Shown here one piece after another: positions 1 through 7,784 of a stretch of DNA of 64,000 nt; within the stretch, counting starts at the first letter, position 1, and each line of letters opens with the position of its first letter. Origin of the DNA: Candidatus Woesearchaeota archaeon (GTDB taxonomy: Archaea > Nanobdellota > Nanobdellia > Woesearchaeales > JAHWIC01); NCBI GenBank assembly GCA_019322485.1, contig JAHWIK010000002.1, forward strand, positions 1 to 64,000, in the 5' to 3' direction. The notes beneath the pieces were generated by a model. That model did not search any database and had not been told where the DNA came from. It was given only the letters and a program-made list of their open reading frames with translations. Position numbers and translations under genes: made by a program.

Positions 1-1
1 G

Positions 2-595
2 ATTAACCAGGAAAAACCAGATGTGAGGATAACAAAAAAGGAGCGCGGAGGCATAAGTGTTGGTTCAACTGTAAAGCTGACAAAAATCGATAATAAAACT
101 ATCAGCGACATTGCAAGAGAAATGAAATTGAATAATGCAGACATATTAATAAGAACAGATATAGATGCTGACCAACTGATTGATATAATAGAAGGAGACA
201 GAATTTACACAAAAGCCATCACAGTAATCACCAAGATAGACCTTATTGATGAAGCCAAGCTAAAAAAGATAGTCGATGAGATAAAGCCAGATGTGATTGT
301 CTCTGCTGAGAAGGGCAGGGGGATTGGCGAGCTTAGAGAAGCAATCTACAACAGGCTTGGTCTCATAAGTATTTTCTTAAAAGAGGTTAACAAACGTGCT
401 GACATGGAAGAACCATTGATAATGTTCAAGGGGTGCACAATAAGAGATGTCTGCTTAAAACTGCACCGAGATTTCGTTGATAAGTTTAAATTTGCAAGGG
501 TATGGGGCAAATCAGCCAAATTCGACGGACAAACATTCAGGAAATTAGATAAAGAACTGCTAAATGGGGACGTACTGGAGCTGCATATAAAATAA
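2..595 (+). CDS. OBG/DRG-family GTPase, C-terminal part (gene runs off the left edge)
   Basis: This is the C-terminal part of a developmentally regulated (DRG/Rbg) GTPase, a ribosome-associated family kept in archaea and eukaryotes. The frame is open to the left edge: codons before the first in-frame GTG (position 23) read I-N-Q-E-K-P-D, which continues the family consensus. The true start and the G1 P-loop are therefore outside the window. Visible are a G4-like motif written TKIDL (NKxD in most GTPases) and a C-terminal TGS domain over about the last 70 residues, starting near EPLIMFKGCTIRDV and ending LELHIK. The gene converges on the asparagine-synthase-like gene, with 15 bases between the two stops. 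The family call is firm; the cellular role is inferred from the family. Confidence 0.9.
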   Translation: MNQEKPDVRITKKERGGISVGSTVKLTKIDNKTISDIAREMKLNNADILIRTDIDADQLIDIIEGDRIYTKAITVITKIDLIDEAKLKKIVDEIKPDVIVSAEKGRGIGELREAIYNRLGLISIFLKEVNKRADMEEPLIMFKGCTIRDVCLKLHRDFVDKFKFARVWGKSAKFDGQTFRKLDKELLNGDVLELHIK

Positions 596-610
596 GTTAG
601 AGGCGCCTGC

Positions 611-1501
611 TTAAAGCAAACTCTGCAGATATTCCTTCTTGTATTTGAATCCGTTTCTCTTAGCCAGCTTCTCTATTGCCTTGTCAAACCTGCTCCCGTA
701 TTGTGCAGCTAGTTTTTTTCTCCATGCAAATTCCTTTGGCAAGCCGATGCTTTGTGCAATCTCCCGTAGAATTATTTTCTTGAAATTCTTATCAATCTTA
801 TGCATCGGATGTATTGACATGGCTGTCCTTATCACATCTTCATCAAGGAATGGAAGCTTAACACCAACACCAATATGTTTAGTGATTGAAAAATCCCGTA
901 CAAAATCACGCTTCCACATTGCTTTTAATCCCTCAAAAGAGGCTTTGTGTACTTCCTTGTAGCCTTTAACAAGCGCATCCGCATGCCGCTGATAGCCTGC
1001 AAATATTTCCTCAGAACCAAGACCAGTAAAAACAGTGTTCTTCCCATCATTCTTAGCTAGTAAAGAAGCAATATAAGTAACACTTCCAACACCAACCTTC
1101 ATAAAATCAGGTTCATTAAGTATCTTTACAACTTTTTTTATAATCTCTTCTAACTCTTCCAAACTAACTACCCTTATCTTTAGTGTAAATCCCAGGTTAT
1201 CAGCAACCTTTCTTGCAAATTCAATATCCTTGGCATTTTCCAAACCAACAGAATAGCATGTAAAGTTGCATCCTAGTTTCTTTGATATCAAAGCGATTAA
1301 AGAAGAATCAACTCCGCCGGAAAACAATATTCCAAAGCTCTGTGTTTTATTTTTTTTAACTGCTTCGATTATCTTATCCTCCAATATACGCTTAGCCCGC
1401 TCCTTATTAGTCTCTAAACTATCAAAATCTGTTTCTATAGAATCAATATAATCTATCCATTCCTTCTCGCTAATCAGCTCGTCATTATTTATTATGTTCA
1501 T
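611..1501 (-). CDS. Asparagine synthase-like ATP-dependent amidotransferase, synthetase domain only
   Basis: Predicted ATP pyrophosphatase of the asparagine synthase (AsnB C-terminal) family, 296 residues. The PP-loop SGGVDSS lies at about residues 61-67, and GLGSEEIFAGYQRH is the second family signature. The N-terminal class II glutaminase domain (Cys2) of AsnB is absent, so it would need free ammonia or a separate amidotransferase, or it acts on another substrate. The start is the ATG at 1501. A longer frame opens at a TTG (1552), but a TATA-like element at 1522-1532 sits about 25 bases upstream of 1501, which fits a leaderless mRNA. Some DPANN and archaeal genomes carry such short homologues; substrate is not deducible here. 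Confidence 0.8.
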   Translation of the reverse strand: MNIINNDELISEKEWIDYIDSIETDFDSLETNKERAKRILEDKIIEAVKKNKTQSFGILFSGGVDSSLIALISKKLGCNFTCYSVGLENAKDIEFARKVADNLGFTLKIRVVSLEELEEIIKKVVKILNEPDFMKVGVGSVTYIASLLAKNDGKNTVFTGLGSEEIFAGYQRHADALVKGYKEVHKASFEGLKAMWKRDFVRDFSITKHIGVGVKLPFLDEDVIRTAMSIHPMHKIDKNFKKIILREIAQSIGLPKEFAWRKKLAAQYGSRFDKAIEKLAKRNGFKYKKEYLQSLL

Positions 1502-1521
1502 AGTAGTGAAAAATTCAAAAG

Positions 1522-1532
1522 ATTTATTAAAG
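1522..1532. promoter_or_regulatory. Shared TATA-like element between divergent genes
   Basis: The near-palindromic TTTATTAAA lies between two divergent genes. Read on the minus strand it is about 25 bases from the ATG at 1501. Read on the plus strand it is about 50 bases from the ATG at 1578, which has its own GGTGAT ribosome binding site at 1568-1573. It could serve transcription in both directions. Confidence 0.45.
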
Positions 1533-1577
1533 GTTAGTGTTTTAGTAACCAATAATAAACAACAAATGGTGATAATT

Positions 1578-1844
1578 ATGGCAAAGAAAAAACAAGCAAA
1601 GGCTGCTAAAGTCCAAGTCGGTAGTGAGGAACAAATCGGCTTTCATAAGGGAGCACTTGCAACACTTGCAAAAGAAAGGGAAGAAATGATGAAAATACTC
1701 CAGATAGTGGAGCAATTAATGCAGATGCATATCAAGGGCCTAAAAGACCTGGGTGTTGACCTGGAAAAGATTGCAAAAGAAGCAAAACAGGCAGGAAAAG
1801 CAGGCAAACAGTCTTCAAAACCAATCGAAGATATACTGAAATAA
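1578..1844 (+). CDS. Small conserved hypothetical helical protein
   Basis: An 88-residue protein with a Lys/Ala-rich N-terminus (MAKKKQAKAAK), a helical core IGFHKGALATLAKEREEM followed by IVEQLMQMHIKGLKDLGVDL, and a Lys-rich tail. The start is the ATG at 1578, chosen because GGTGAT lies five bases upstream; a longer in-frame opening at 1494 would overlap the divergent promoter. It has no catalytic motif or membrane segment and looks like a short coiled-coil or helix-bundle protein. It is probably cotranscribed with the DUF371 gene 20 bases downstream. Function unknown. Confidence 0.75.
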   Translation: MAKKKQAKAAKVQVGSEEQIGFHKGALATLAKEREEMMKILQIVEQLMQMHIKGLKDLGVDLEKIAKEAKQAGKAGKQSSKPIEDILK

Positions 1845-1864
1845 TTTTTTATTCTATTTTTAAA

Positions 1865-2254
1865 ATGCCTTACTCTTTCTCAGCTTATGGTCATCCGAAT
1901 ATAACAGCTAAACACAAAACAACATTAGAGTTTACAAAAGATAAAGAAGTGACTAAAAGGGGGGATTGTATTATCGGCACAAGAGCTGATTTTGATTTAG
2001 AATCAATAAAAAAATTCATCAGAAATAAAGAAAAAATAAAAATAATTGTGAAAGTAGGAGCTCTTTCTGAAGAAATAAGCGCAGAAATAAACAAAGATTT
2101 CAATGATAATAAAGAAATAGTGATAAGAAGAAGTGATTTCGCCTGTGGAAGGACATTAGGTATAAAAGCAGATAAAGCATGTATTGATTTGAACAAAGAA
2201 TTGATAGAGATAATGAAAAATCCTAATCAGAAACTGCAAGTCTTCTTGTCTTAG
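1865..2254 (+). CDS. DUF371 family protein
   Basis: A 129-residue protein matching the archaeal DUF371 family: the N-terminal YGHPNITAKHKTTLEFTKD, the central RGDCIIGTRADFD, and the C-terminal GRTLGIKADKACIDLNKELI are the family signatures. No experimental function is known for DUF371; its strict conservation in archaea suggests a housekeeping role. The start is the only ATG before the conserved YGHP block. The last 32 bases overlap the end of the convergent PUA-domain gene, so the two messages share complementary 3' ends. Confidence 0.85.
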   Translation: MPYSFSAYGHPNITAKHKTTLEFTKDKEVTKRGDCIIGTRADFDLESIKKFIRNKEKIKIIVKVGALSEEISAEINKDFNDNKEIVIRRSDFACGRTLGIKADKACIDLNKELIEIMKNPNQKLQVFLS

Positions 2255-2681
2255 GCACATAATTAAGAATTTTATTGTCTTTTATTTTACCGCTTCCCAT
2301 GTAATCGTCGCTATTTTTTATGATTACAAAGCCATTACAATCAACTTCTTTCTCAATATCCTCTCCCTTTAACCACAATCTAGCTTCAGAGTCATCTAAT
2401 TCTACAACATTCTTTGTTGCTTTCGGCCCAATCAGCTGGCTTCCTTCAATACTAAGCCTGAATTCCTTTTCATTAACCTGCTCACCAAAATAAAGCCCAA
2501 GAGAATTCACTCTCAGTTTCTTTAAATCGACGTCAAATAGCTCCCTATTTGCAAGAAATACCTTGTTTTTTTGGTTTATTAGAAAAACATAATCCAGCTC
2601 AACATCACAGCCCCACTGGTTTTTGATTAATTCCAAGAGATTTTTGATTTGTTTTTTATTGAGAATCTTTAAGTTCTGCAT
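2223..2681 (-). CDS. PUA-domain RNA-binding protein (Nip7/UPF0113-like)
   Basis: A 152-residue protein whose C-terminal half is a PUA domain. FRLSIEGSQLIGP, LDDSEARLWLKGEDI and GFVIIKN are typical of the archaeal Nip7-like/UPF0113 group, and the end NYVPKTRRL is also conserved. PUA domains bind structured RNA; Nip7 acts in ribosome biogenesis in eukaryotes, and a similar role here is inference. The start is the ATG at 2681, two bases after the infB stop; a TTG at 2687 is the alternative. It is cotranscribed downstream of infB. The 3' end overlaps the convergent DUF371 gene. Confidence 0.8.
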   Translation of the reverse strand: MQNLKILNKKQIKNLLELIKNQWGCDVELDYVFLINQKNKVFLANRELFDVDLKKLRVNSLGLYFGEQVNEKEFRLSIEGSQLIGPKATKNVVELDDSEARLWLKGEDIEKEVDCNGFVIIKNSDDYMGSGKIKDNKILNYVPKTRRLAVSD

Positions 2682-2683
2682 AC

Positions 2684-4462
2684 TCAAATGCCCCAGACTG
2701 CGTTTTCTTTTCGCTTTATAGCAGCTATCTCCTTAAGCAAGGTAATTTCTTCCTTGCTTAAGTTTTTTTTCAATCCTTTCAGCTTTCTAAAATCTTCTTC
2801 AGGAATATCAGAATAAAGAATATCGCCTTCATTAATCTGTCTTCCAACAGTAACCTTGCCCATTGAAAGCGCGACCTGCTTGCCACGCTCTGCTTTTTCA
2901 ATATTTTCCTGCTCCTGTTGTATTCCCTTAACCTCACTTAGTCTGCTTCCGTCAGCCTTCATCATTGGAGCAGCAACCTTCAAAACACCCCCAAGAACAT
3001 CGACGCCAAAAACAGCAGGATTGCTCTGCCTAAATACATAACCAGGCATTATCCGCACTTTGCAGGCCCTAACAAGTACATCCAGCTGTTTTGCCTCCTG
3101 CCTTTTCTTTTCTTCTTCCCGCCATTTCTCAAAGTCCTCGATTAATTTATAGATAACTGCATCTGTGATAATCTTTGCTTTTGTTTTTTTAGCCAATTCC
3201 AAAGCATCTGGTGAGATATGAACATTAAAGCCAAGGACAACTGCCTTGAAAGGGTCTTTTTCGTAGATAGATTCTGCTTCTGAAATGTCCTTTTTTGAGA
3301 TATTTCCAATAGTTGCTTTTCTTATCTGGACATTTTTCTCTTTTAACAGCTTATCAACTGCCTCAAGACTCCCCAGAGTATCTGCCTTTACTATCACCCC
3401 GGAAGTCTCAGTCTGGATTAGAACCTCTTGAACCTCTTTCTGGACCTCTACCTTTGCTTCCTCCACAGTTTCCTGCGTTGCAGAGAGCAAAGGCATGCCT
3501 GCAGTTGCATTCTCCAGCTGAGGGGCTGCTATTTTCACGCCTGTTGCAGCTGTAACTGACTGGACTGGCTTGAATTTTGCTTTTTGCTCGCGCATCTCTG
3601 CCAGTGGTGCTGGCTCTAACAAAGCCCTTACCTTTGTCACAACTGGTTCTGTCAAGCTTCCAATAACAACGAGGTCATTTCTTTTCAGGTTGCCGTCATA
3701 CAAGATAACATCAACAGTTGTACCAAGACCTTTCTCCTCCTTTAACTCCAGAATAATCCCCTTTGCCTGCCCTTCTGTATCGCACTTAAGGCCGGATTCA
3801 AGGTACTTTTGTGCAAGACCAGTCATTACCATCAAAAGCTCTGGAATTCCATCTCCTGAATCTGCTGAAGTGGGAACTATTGCTATCTGCTTAGCATAAT
3901 CCTGAACCCTATCAAAGCGCTCAGATTCAAAACCAAGCTCATGTATCTTCCCGACTAATTCGTACATTTTGGTCTCAACTTGTGCTTGAACCTTAGGCTC
4001 TTGTTCTGTTATAGCCTGAACAATTGGTTTTCCTTCTTTATGCTGAAAGCCAGGGATTAGGTCTATCTTATTTGCTGCAATTATGAATGGCGTCTTGTAT
4101 GTCTTAAGGATTTCAATAGCCTCCTGTGTCTGGGGCATAATCCCTTCATTTATGTCAATAACCACAATTGCTGTATCTGCCAGGTTTCCGCCTCTCTTCC
4201 TTAAAGCTGTGAAAGCCGCATGACCTGGTGTGTCAATAAACAGCAAACCAGGCACAGTAAACTCCATATTCAGGGTCTGTAATAATGGACCGCATATCTT
4301 TTGAATTGTAGGAAGAGGGATTATAGAAGCTCCGATTGCCTGCGTAATCTTGCCAGCCTCTCCTGTTACAACAGAGGTTCCTCTAATTCTATCAAGGATG
4401 GATGTTTTGCCGTGGTCAACATGACCTTCTACAGCAATTATAACCTGCCTAAGTTTTGCCAT
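2684..4462 (-). CDS. infB: Translation initiation factor aIF5B
   Basis: A 592-residue archaeal/eukaryotic IF5B, the GTPase that promotes subunit joining at the end of initiation. Visible motifs are G1 GHVDHGKT (residues 13-20), G3 DTPGH (77-81) and G4 NKID (131-134), followed by the beta-barrel domain II, the alpha/beta/alpha domain III and the C-terminal domain IV. Length matches the usual archaeal size of about 600, without the long N-terminal extension of eukaryotic eIF5B and without an intein at the P-loop, a known intein site in this family. The start is the ATG at 4462, facing the divergent MBF1 gene. Confidence 0.97.
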   Translation of the reverse strand: MAKLRQVIIAVEGHVDHGKTSILDRIRGTSVVTGEAGKITQAIGASIIPLPTIQKICGPLLQTLNMEFTVPGLLFIDTPGHAAFTALRKRGGNLADTAIVVIDINEGIMPQTQEAIEILKTYKTPFIIAANKIDLIPGFQHKEGKPIVQAITEQEPKVQAQVETKMYELVGKIHELGFESERFDRVQDYAKQIAIVPTSADSGDGIPELLMVMTGLAQKYLESGLKCDTEGQAKGIILELKEEKGLGTTVDVILYDGNLKRNDLVVIGSLTEPVVTKVRALLEPAPLAEMREQKAKFKPVQSVTAATGVKIAAPQLENATAGMPLLSATQETVEEAKVEVQKEVQEVLIQTETSGVIVKADTLGSLEAVDKLLKEKNVQIRKATIGNISKKDISEAESIYEKDPFKAVVLGFNVHISPDALELAKKTKAKIITDAVIYKLIEDFEKWREEEKKRQEAKQLDVLVRACKVRIMPGYVFRQSNPAVFGVDVLGGVLKVAAPMMKADGSRLSEVKGIQQEQENIEKAERGKQVALSMGKVTVGRQINEGDILYSDIPEEDFRKLKGLKKNLSKEEITLLKEIAAIKRKENAVWGI

Positions 4463-4515
4463 GCCACAAAGGATAGTAAGTTAGTTTTTAAATGTTTTTG
4501 AAAAAGTGGAAAAAG

Positions 4516-4525
4516 TTATAAATAA
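4516..4525 (+). promoter_or_regulatory. TATA box of the MBF1-like gene
   Basis: TTATAAATAA lies 20-29 bases before the ATG at 4545, the archaeal spacing for a leaderless transcript starting at or next to the start codon. It sits inside the longer GTG-opened frame starting at 4506, which argues for the shorter protein. Confidence 0.65.
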
Positions 4526-4544
4526 TTTTTATTTCTCAAATAAT

Positions 4545-5009
4545 ATGCCGAATTGTGATATGTGTGGGGAAGAAACAGAAAACCTGGTAGTTGCTTCTAT
4601 CGAATGCGTAGAGTTAACTGTCTGCAGCAAATGTACAAAATTTGGAAAGGTAGTCAGAAGGGCAAGGCCAGAGATTAAAGAAGAAAAAACAAAAAATATC
4701 AAAAAGAAGGAGCTGCAGAGGGAGAAATTTATTCAGATTGTTGTTCCAGACTACAATATAAGAATAAAAAATGCTAGAGAAAAACTAGGCCTAAAACAGG
4801 AGGATTTTGCAAAAAATATAAATGAAAAGGTTTCTTTGGTTCATAATATAGAATCAGGCAAGTTTGAGCCATCCATGGAACTGGCAAGAAAGATTGAAAG
4901 ATTCCTGCAAATCCAGCTAGTAGAACAGCATGAAGAGAAGCATGAAGAAGTAAAAGGCAGTTCTGGTGAAGGGTTTACTATTGGAGACTTTATCAAAGTA
5001 AAAAAATAA
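4545..5009 (+). CDS. Archaeal MBF1-like zinc-ribbon and HTH transcription factor
   Basis: A 154-residue multiprotein-bridging-factor 1 homologue. The N-terminal zinc ribbon has Cys4, Cys7, Cys27 and Cys30; a charged linker follows; residues about 68-122 form a Cro/C1-type helix-turn-helix (NAREKLGLKQEDFAKNINEK, then SLVHNIESGKFEPS). In archaea aMBF1 has been linked to ribosomes and general transcription or translation. The start is the ATG at 4545, directly before the first Cys pair and correctly spaced from the TATA box. The end of the gene is followed by a strong hairpin with a T-run. Confidence 0.9.
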   Translation: MPNCDMCGEETENLVVASIECVELTVCSKCTKFGKVVRRARPEIKEEKTKNIKKKELQREKFIQIVVPDYNIRIKNAREKLGLKQEDFAKNINEKVSLVHNIESGKFEPSMELARKIERFLQIQLVEQHEEKHEEVKGSSGEGFTIGDFIKVKK

Positions 5010-5010
5010 C

Positions 5011-5035
5011 AAAAACTCGCTAGTTGCGAGTTTTT
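5011..5035 (+). terminator. Intrinsic-terminator-like hairpin after the MBF1 gene
   Basis: A 10-bp perfect stem, AAAAACTCGC pairing with GCGAGTTTTT, closes a 5-nt loop (TAGTT) and ends in a T-run two bases after the MBF1 stop. It is symmetric enough to work for the convergent glycosyltransferase gene as well. Archaeal termination mostly depends on T-runs, so the hairpin is notable but its role is inferred. Confidence 0.55.
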
Positions 5036-5042
5036 GGAATCA

Positions 5043-5080
5043 TTGAGTCGAGCTATTTATATTAATTTTACTCGACTCAA
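5043..5080. repeat. 10-bp perfect inverted repeat with AT-rich loop
   Basis: TTGAGTCGAG (5043-5052) and CTCGACTCAA (5071-5080) are perfect inverted arms around an 18-bp AT-only loop. The element lies between the convergent MBF1 and GT-C gene ends, seven bases beyond the GT-C stop. It may be a second bidirectional terminator or a protein-binding palindrome. Confidence 0.5.
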
Positions 5081-5086
5081 CGATAA

Positions 5087-6448
5087 TCACTTCTCGAAGA
5101 TATAAAGTTCGCAATCCAAAAACTTATCTGAATAAACCTTCTTGAATTTATCCTTAACAGCACCAATAAAACCTTGTTTTTCTGCCTCACAATCTGGGTC
5201 ATGAGGAACACAGGGGATATCGCATGTATTAATCAGCAAATGCTCTGCATCATCTAAATTATTAGTCAATTTCTTGAATCTCTCAGCATCACTCATAGGA
5301 TAATAAATCAATTCACTTGCCCTGACATCTGAATTAACAATGAATATAGGGCTCGTAACCCACAGCTTTCCATCTGCCTTATCGGAATACTCCCAAAAAG
5401 TATCATAATAATCTATTTTTTCCTCTCCCCCATACTGAGAAAACCCCTGATAAGCCCACAAACAAAGGAGCAATATTGTTACTGTGAGCACTAATCTTCT
5501 ATTTTTTATCGAATCAAACGAATGGACCAACCCAAAAGAAGCAATAAGGTATAAATAAGGCAGGAATGTTACAGCAAACCTCATTTCTTTATGAACCATC
5601 AGGTTATAAAAAACAAAGAATAACAAAAACAAAGCCAGGATTAATGATTTTTTGTAATTAGTTTTTCTAAAAATTAAAATCATTCCAATTACTCCAAAAA
5701 CAACCAAAAAATTTTCTTTAAGCAGGTTCAAAAAGTAGAAACTTATTGGTTCCCACCACATCCATCCGGTGTATTTTGTCAAAGTACTCTGCAGAATAAA
5801 TGGATAAAAGACATTATGATATAAATAAAGATTTAGGATAAGGTAAGGCATAACCGGAATTAAAAAGCCCCCTGCAAACACCATTAGACCCCTTCTGTCC
5901 GGCTTAATCCTTTTATAATAGAATACCAAAATAAAAACAACACCCAGCGCAATAATTAAGTGTAAAAACCTAGTCATGAATGCAAGCCCTAAAAATAACC
6001 CGACAAAAAAGAGTTTTTTCTTCAGAAAACAATAAACAGCCAATAACCCAAAGAAGGTAGCTGGAATCCCGCTAAGGCCAATATCTGAATTAAAGAACAG
6101 TGTTGGTGAAAAAGCCAAAAAAAGTGTCGCTATGAGCGCTATTTTCTCATTAAAGACATCTTCCCCAATAAGATAAGTCAGATATAGAGAACCAATAACA
6201 AATAAAACACTTAATATCTTGCTAAAAATGACTGCATTCAACCCAAGTTTCCAGCCAAGGCCCAGAATAAACGGCCAAACCAAGGGTCTAGAAGACTCCC
6301 ACAAGCCAACTTTGCCAAGGGAAAGCATATATTTGCCAATCCCGACATAAACAGCAGAATCCCACCATATATTGGGGCTCAAAAAAAATGATTTTACAGC
6401 AACAAACAGAATAATAATCAAAAAAATAAACTTACTGGATAGTTTCAT
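5087..6448 (-). CDS. GT-C type integral membrane glycosyltransferase (PMT/ArnT-like)
   Basis: A 453-residue polytopic membrane protein with about ten hydrophobic segments over the first 330 residues and a soluble C-terminal tail. The first extracytoplasmic loop has NIWWDSAVYVGIG, matching the acidic-residue motif (here Asp) used as catalytic base in lipid-phosphosugar-dependent GT-C enzymes such as PMT and ArnT. The tail has a cysteine cluster, CDIPCVPHDPDC, probably outside the cell. It would transfer a sugar from a polyprenyl-phosphate carrier to a surface glycan or protein. The start is the ATG at 6448 (a TTG lies at 6454). The first 17 bases overlap the upstream glycosyltransferase gene, indicating one operon. 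Confidence 0.75.
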   Translation of the reverse strand: MKLSSKFIFLIIILFVAVKSFFLSPNIWWDSAVYVGIGKYMLSLGKVGLWESSRPLVWPFILGLGWKLGLNAVIFSKILSVLFVIGSLYLTYLIGEDVFNEKIALIATLFLAFSPTLFFNSDIGLSGIPATFFGLLAVYCFLKKKLFFVGLFLGLAFMTRFLHLIIALGVVFILVFYYKRIKPDRRGLMVFAGGFLIPVMPYLILNLYLYHNVFYPFILQSTLTKYTGWMWWEPISFYFLNLLKENFLVVFGVIGMILIFRKTNYKKSLILALFLLFFVFYNLMVHKEMRFAVTFLPYLYLIASFGLVHSFDSIKNRRLVLTVTILLLCLWAYQGFSQYGGEEKIDYYDTFWEYSDKADGKLWVTSPIFIVNSDVRASELIYYPMSDAERFKKLTNNLDDAEHLLINTCDIPCVPHDPDCEAEKQGFIGAVKDKFKKVYSDKFLDCELYIFEK

Positions 6449-7778
6449 TTCCAAGTTTATTAAGCATATACCACTGCATAGGTTTTTTTATCAACACTTT
6501 AAAGATTCCGACATTGACATAAAAAGTCACAATCAATCCATACCTAAAAGAAGAATATACCATGGAAGGTAATCTCTTAAGATTGCTTGTTTTAGTTAAA
6601 GCCACCATACTTGCAACTAGTATCCCGCTTGTTAATAACACATTCCTGCCTAAATCAGTAAAGAACTTTGCAAAATCAATAGGCTCTGGCCTGTGGGTTA
6701 TCAAGGTCAAAAAGCCTGTCAGGAAAAGGAGAATGAATAAAACCGAAAGCAAATAACCACTCAGCATTATATGAATCAATAACCTGTCCTGAACATCGAG
6801 GTTTTTGTTTCTGATAATGGTCTTTGAATGGTCTTTGAATGACTTTATAACCCCATAAGCCCATCTCATCTGCTGTTTGTACAGGTCTCTTGGCTTGTGG
6901 GGGACCTCACCACCGCACTCCAGATCGTCAAGATATTCTATCTTATATCCATTGTTAAGGAGCCTCAAGGAACATTCAATATCCTCTGTCAAGCTGCCAT
7001 CTTCCCATCCACCCAGCTTCACTAGGGTATCTTTTCTTACAGCCTCTGCAGAGCCGCAAAGAAATGAAAGCCTTCTCTTCTTATAAACAAAAGGGAGTGT
7101 TATAAAATGGAAAACAGAGATTATTGTAGAGCCCAGTAAAGTTACTGGATTCTGGTTCGTATTAACAGACTTCCACCTTGCTTGCACCCCAGCTATGTTA
7201 TTGTCATGCATGAAAGGAGCAACAATTTTTCTCAAAAAGCCATCAGAGGGCGTAAAGTCTGAATCAAACAAGACCAGTATATCTCCCTTTGAAAATTTTA
7301 ACATGTGATTCAGATTACCTGCCTTATAACCTTTGTTATTTCCTCTTCTTGTAATCTTAACCAAGCTGTGTTTTTTTGCAAATTCGTCTAATTTTTTGGA
7401 AATCCTTTTGTCCTTGCTGTCATCGCCGATTATTATTTCATACCTATTCTTTGGATAATTAAAATCTAAGCATCTTTTAGCGCATCTTATAGCAACTAAT
7501 TCGTTATAGGTAGGTATCTGCACTGTGACAAATGGAGCTTTTTTCTCATCAAATCTCCAGTTTCTCTTCTTATCTTTAAGAAAAAAACTGTTGATTGAAA
7601 AATAGAAATATAAAACAGATAATATTATTGCAAGAAAAAGAGTTATATCGAAAACATTATCAAATATCAAATGTAAAAAATCCAATATGGGCCTCCCAAC
7701 CTGGGTGTAGTACGCAGTAACTAAACTACCTATATCCTTATGTTCAACTACTGAGCTAATTAATAAACCAGCATCCAC
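6432..7778 (-). CDS. Processive family 2 glycosyltransferase (cellulose synthase-like)
   Basis: A 448-residue membrane GT2. The catalytic core has GDD (118-120), DSD (172-174), TED (264-266) and QQMRW (302-306), the D,D,D,QxxRW pattern of processive synthases such as CesA and NodC. One hydrophobic stretch precedes the core (about 45-62) and several follow it, which would form a translocation channel. The start is a GTG at 7778, supported by AGGTGA at 7785-7790, which overlaps the stop codon of the upstream gene. Product unknown; a beta-linked surface polysaccharide is the best guess. It lies in a three-gene operon with another GT2 and a GT-C. Confidence 0.85.
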   Translation of the reverse strand: MDAGLLISSVVEHKDIGSLVTAYYTQVGRPILDFLHLIFDNVFDITLFLAIILSVLYFYFSINSFFLKDKKRNWRFDEKKAPFVTVQIPTYNELVAIRCAKRCLDFNYPKNRYEIIIGDDSKDKRISKKLDEFAKKHSLVKITRRGNNKGYKAGNLNHMLKFSKGDILVLFDSDFTPSDGFLRKIVAPFMHDNNIAGVQARWKSVNTNQNPVTLLGSTIISVFHFITLPFVYKKRRLSFLCGSAEAVRKDTLVKLGGWEDGSLTEDIECSLRLLNNGYKIEYLDDLECGGEVPHKPRDLYKQQMRWAYGVIKSFKDHSKTIIRNKNLDVQDRLLIHIMLSGYLLSVLFILLFLTGFLTLITHRPEPIDFAKFFTDLGRNVLLTSGILVASMVALTKTSNLKRLPSMVYSSFRYGLIVTFYVNVGIFKVLIKKPMQWYMLNKLGNETIQ

Positions 7779-7784
7779 TTATTT

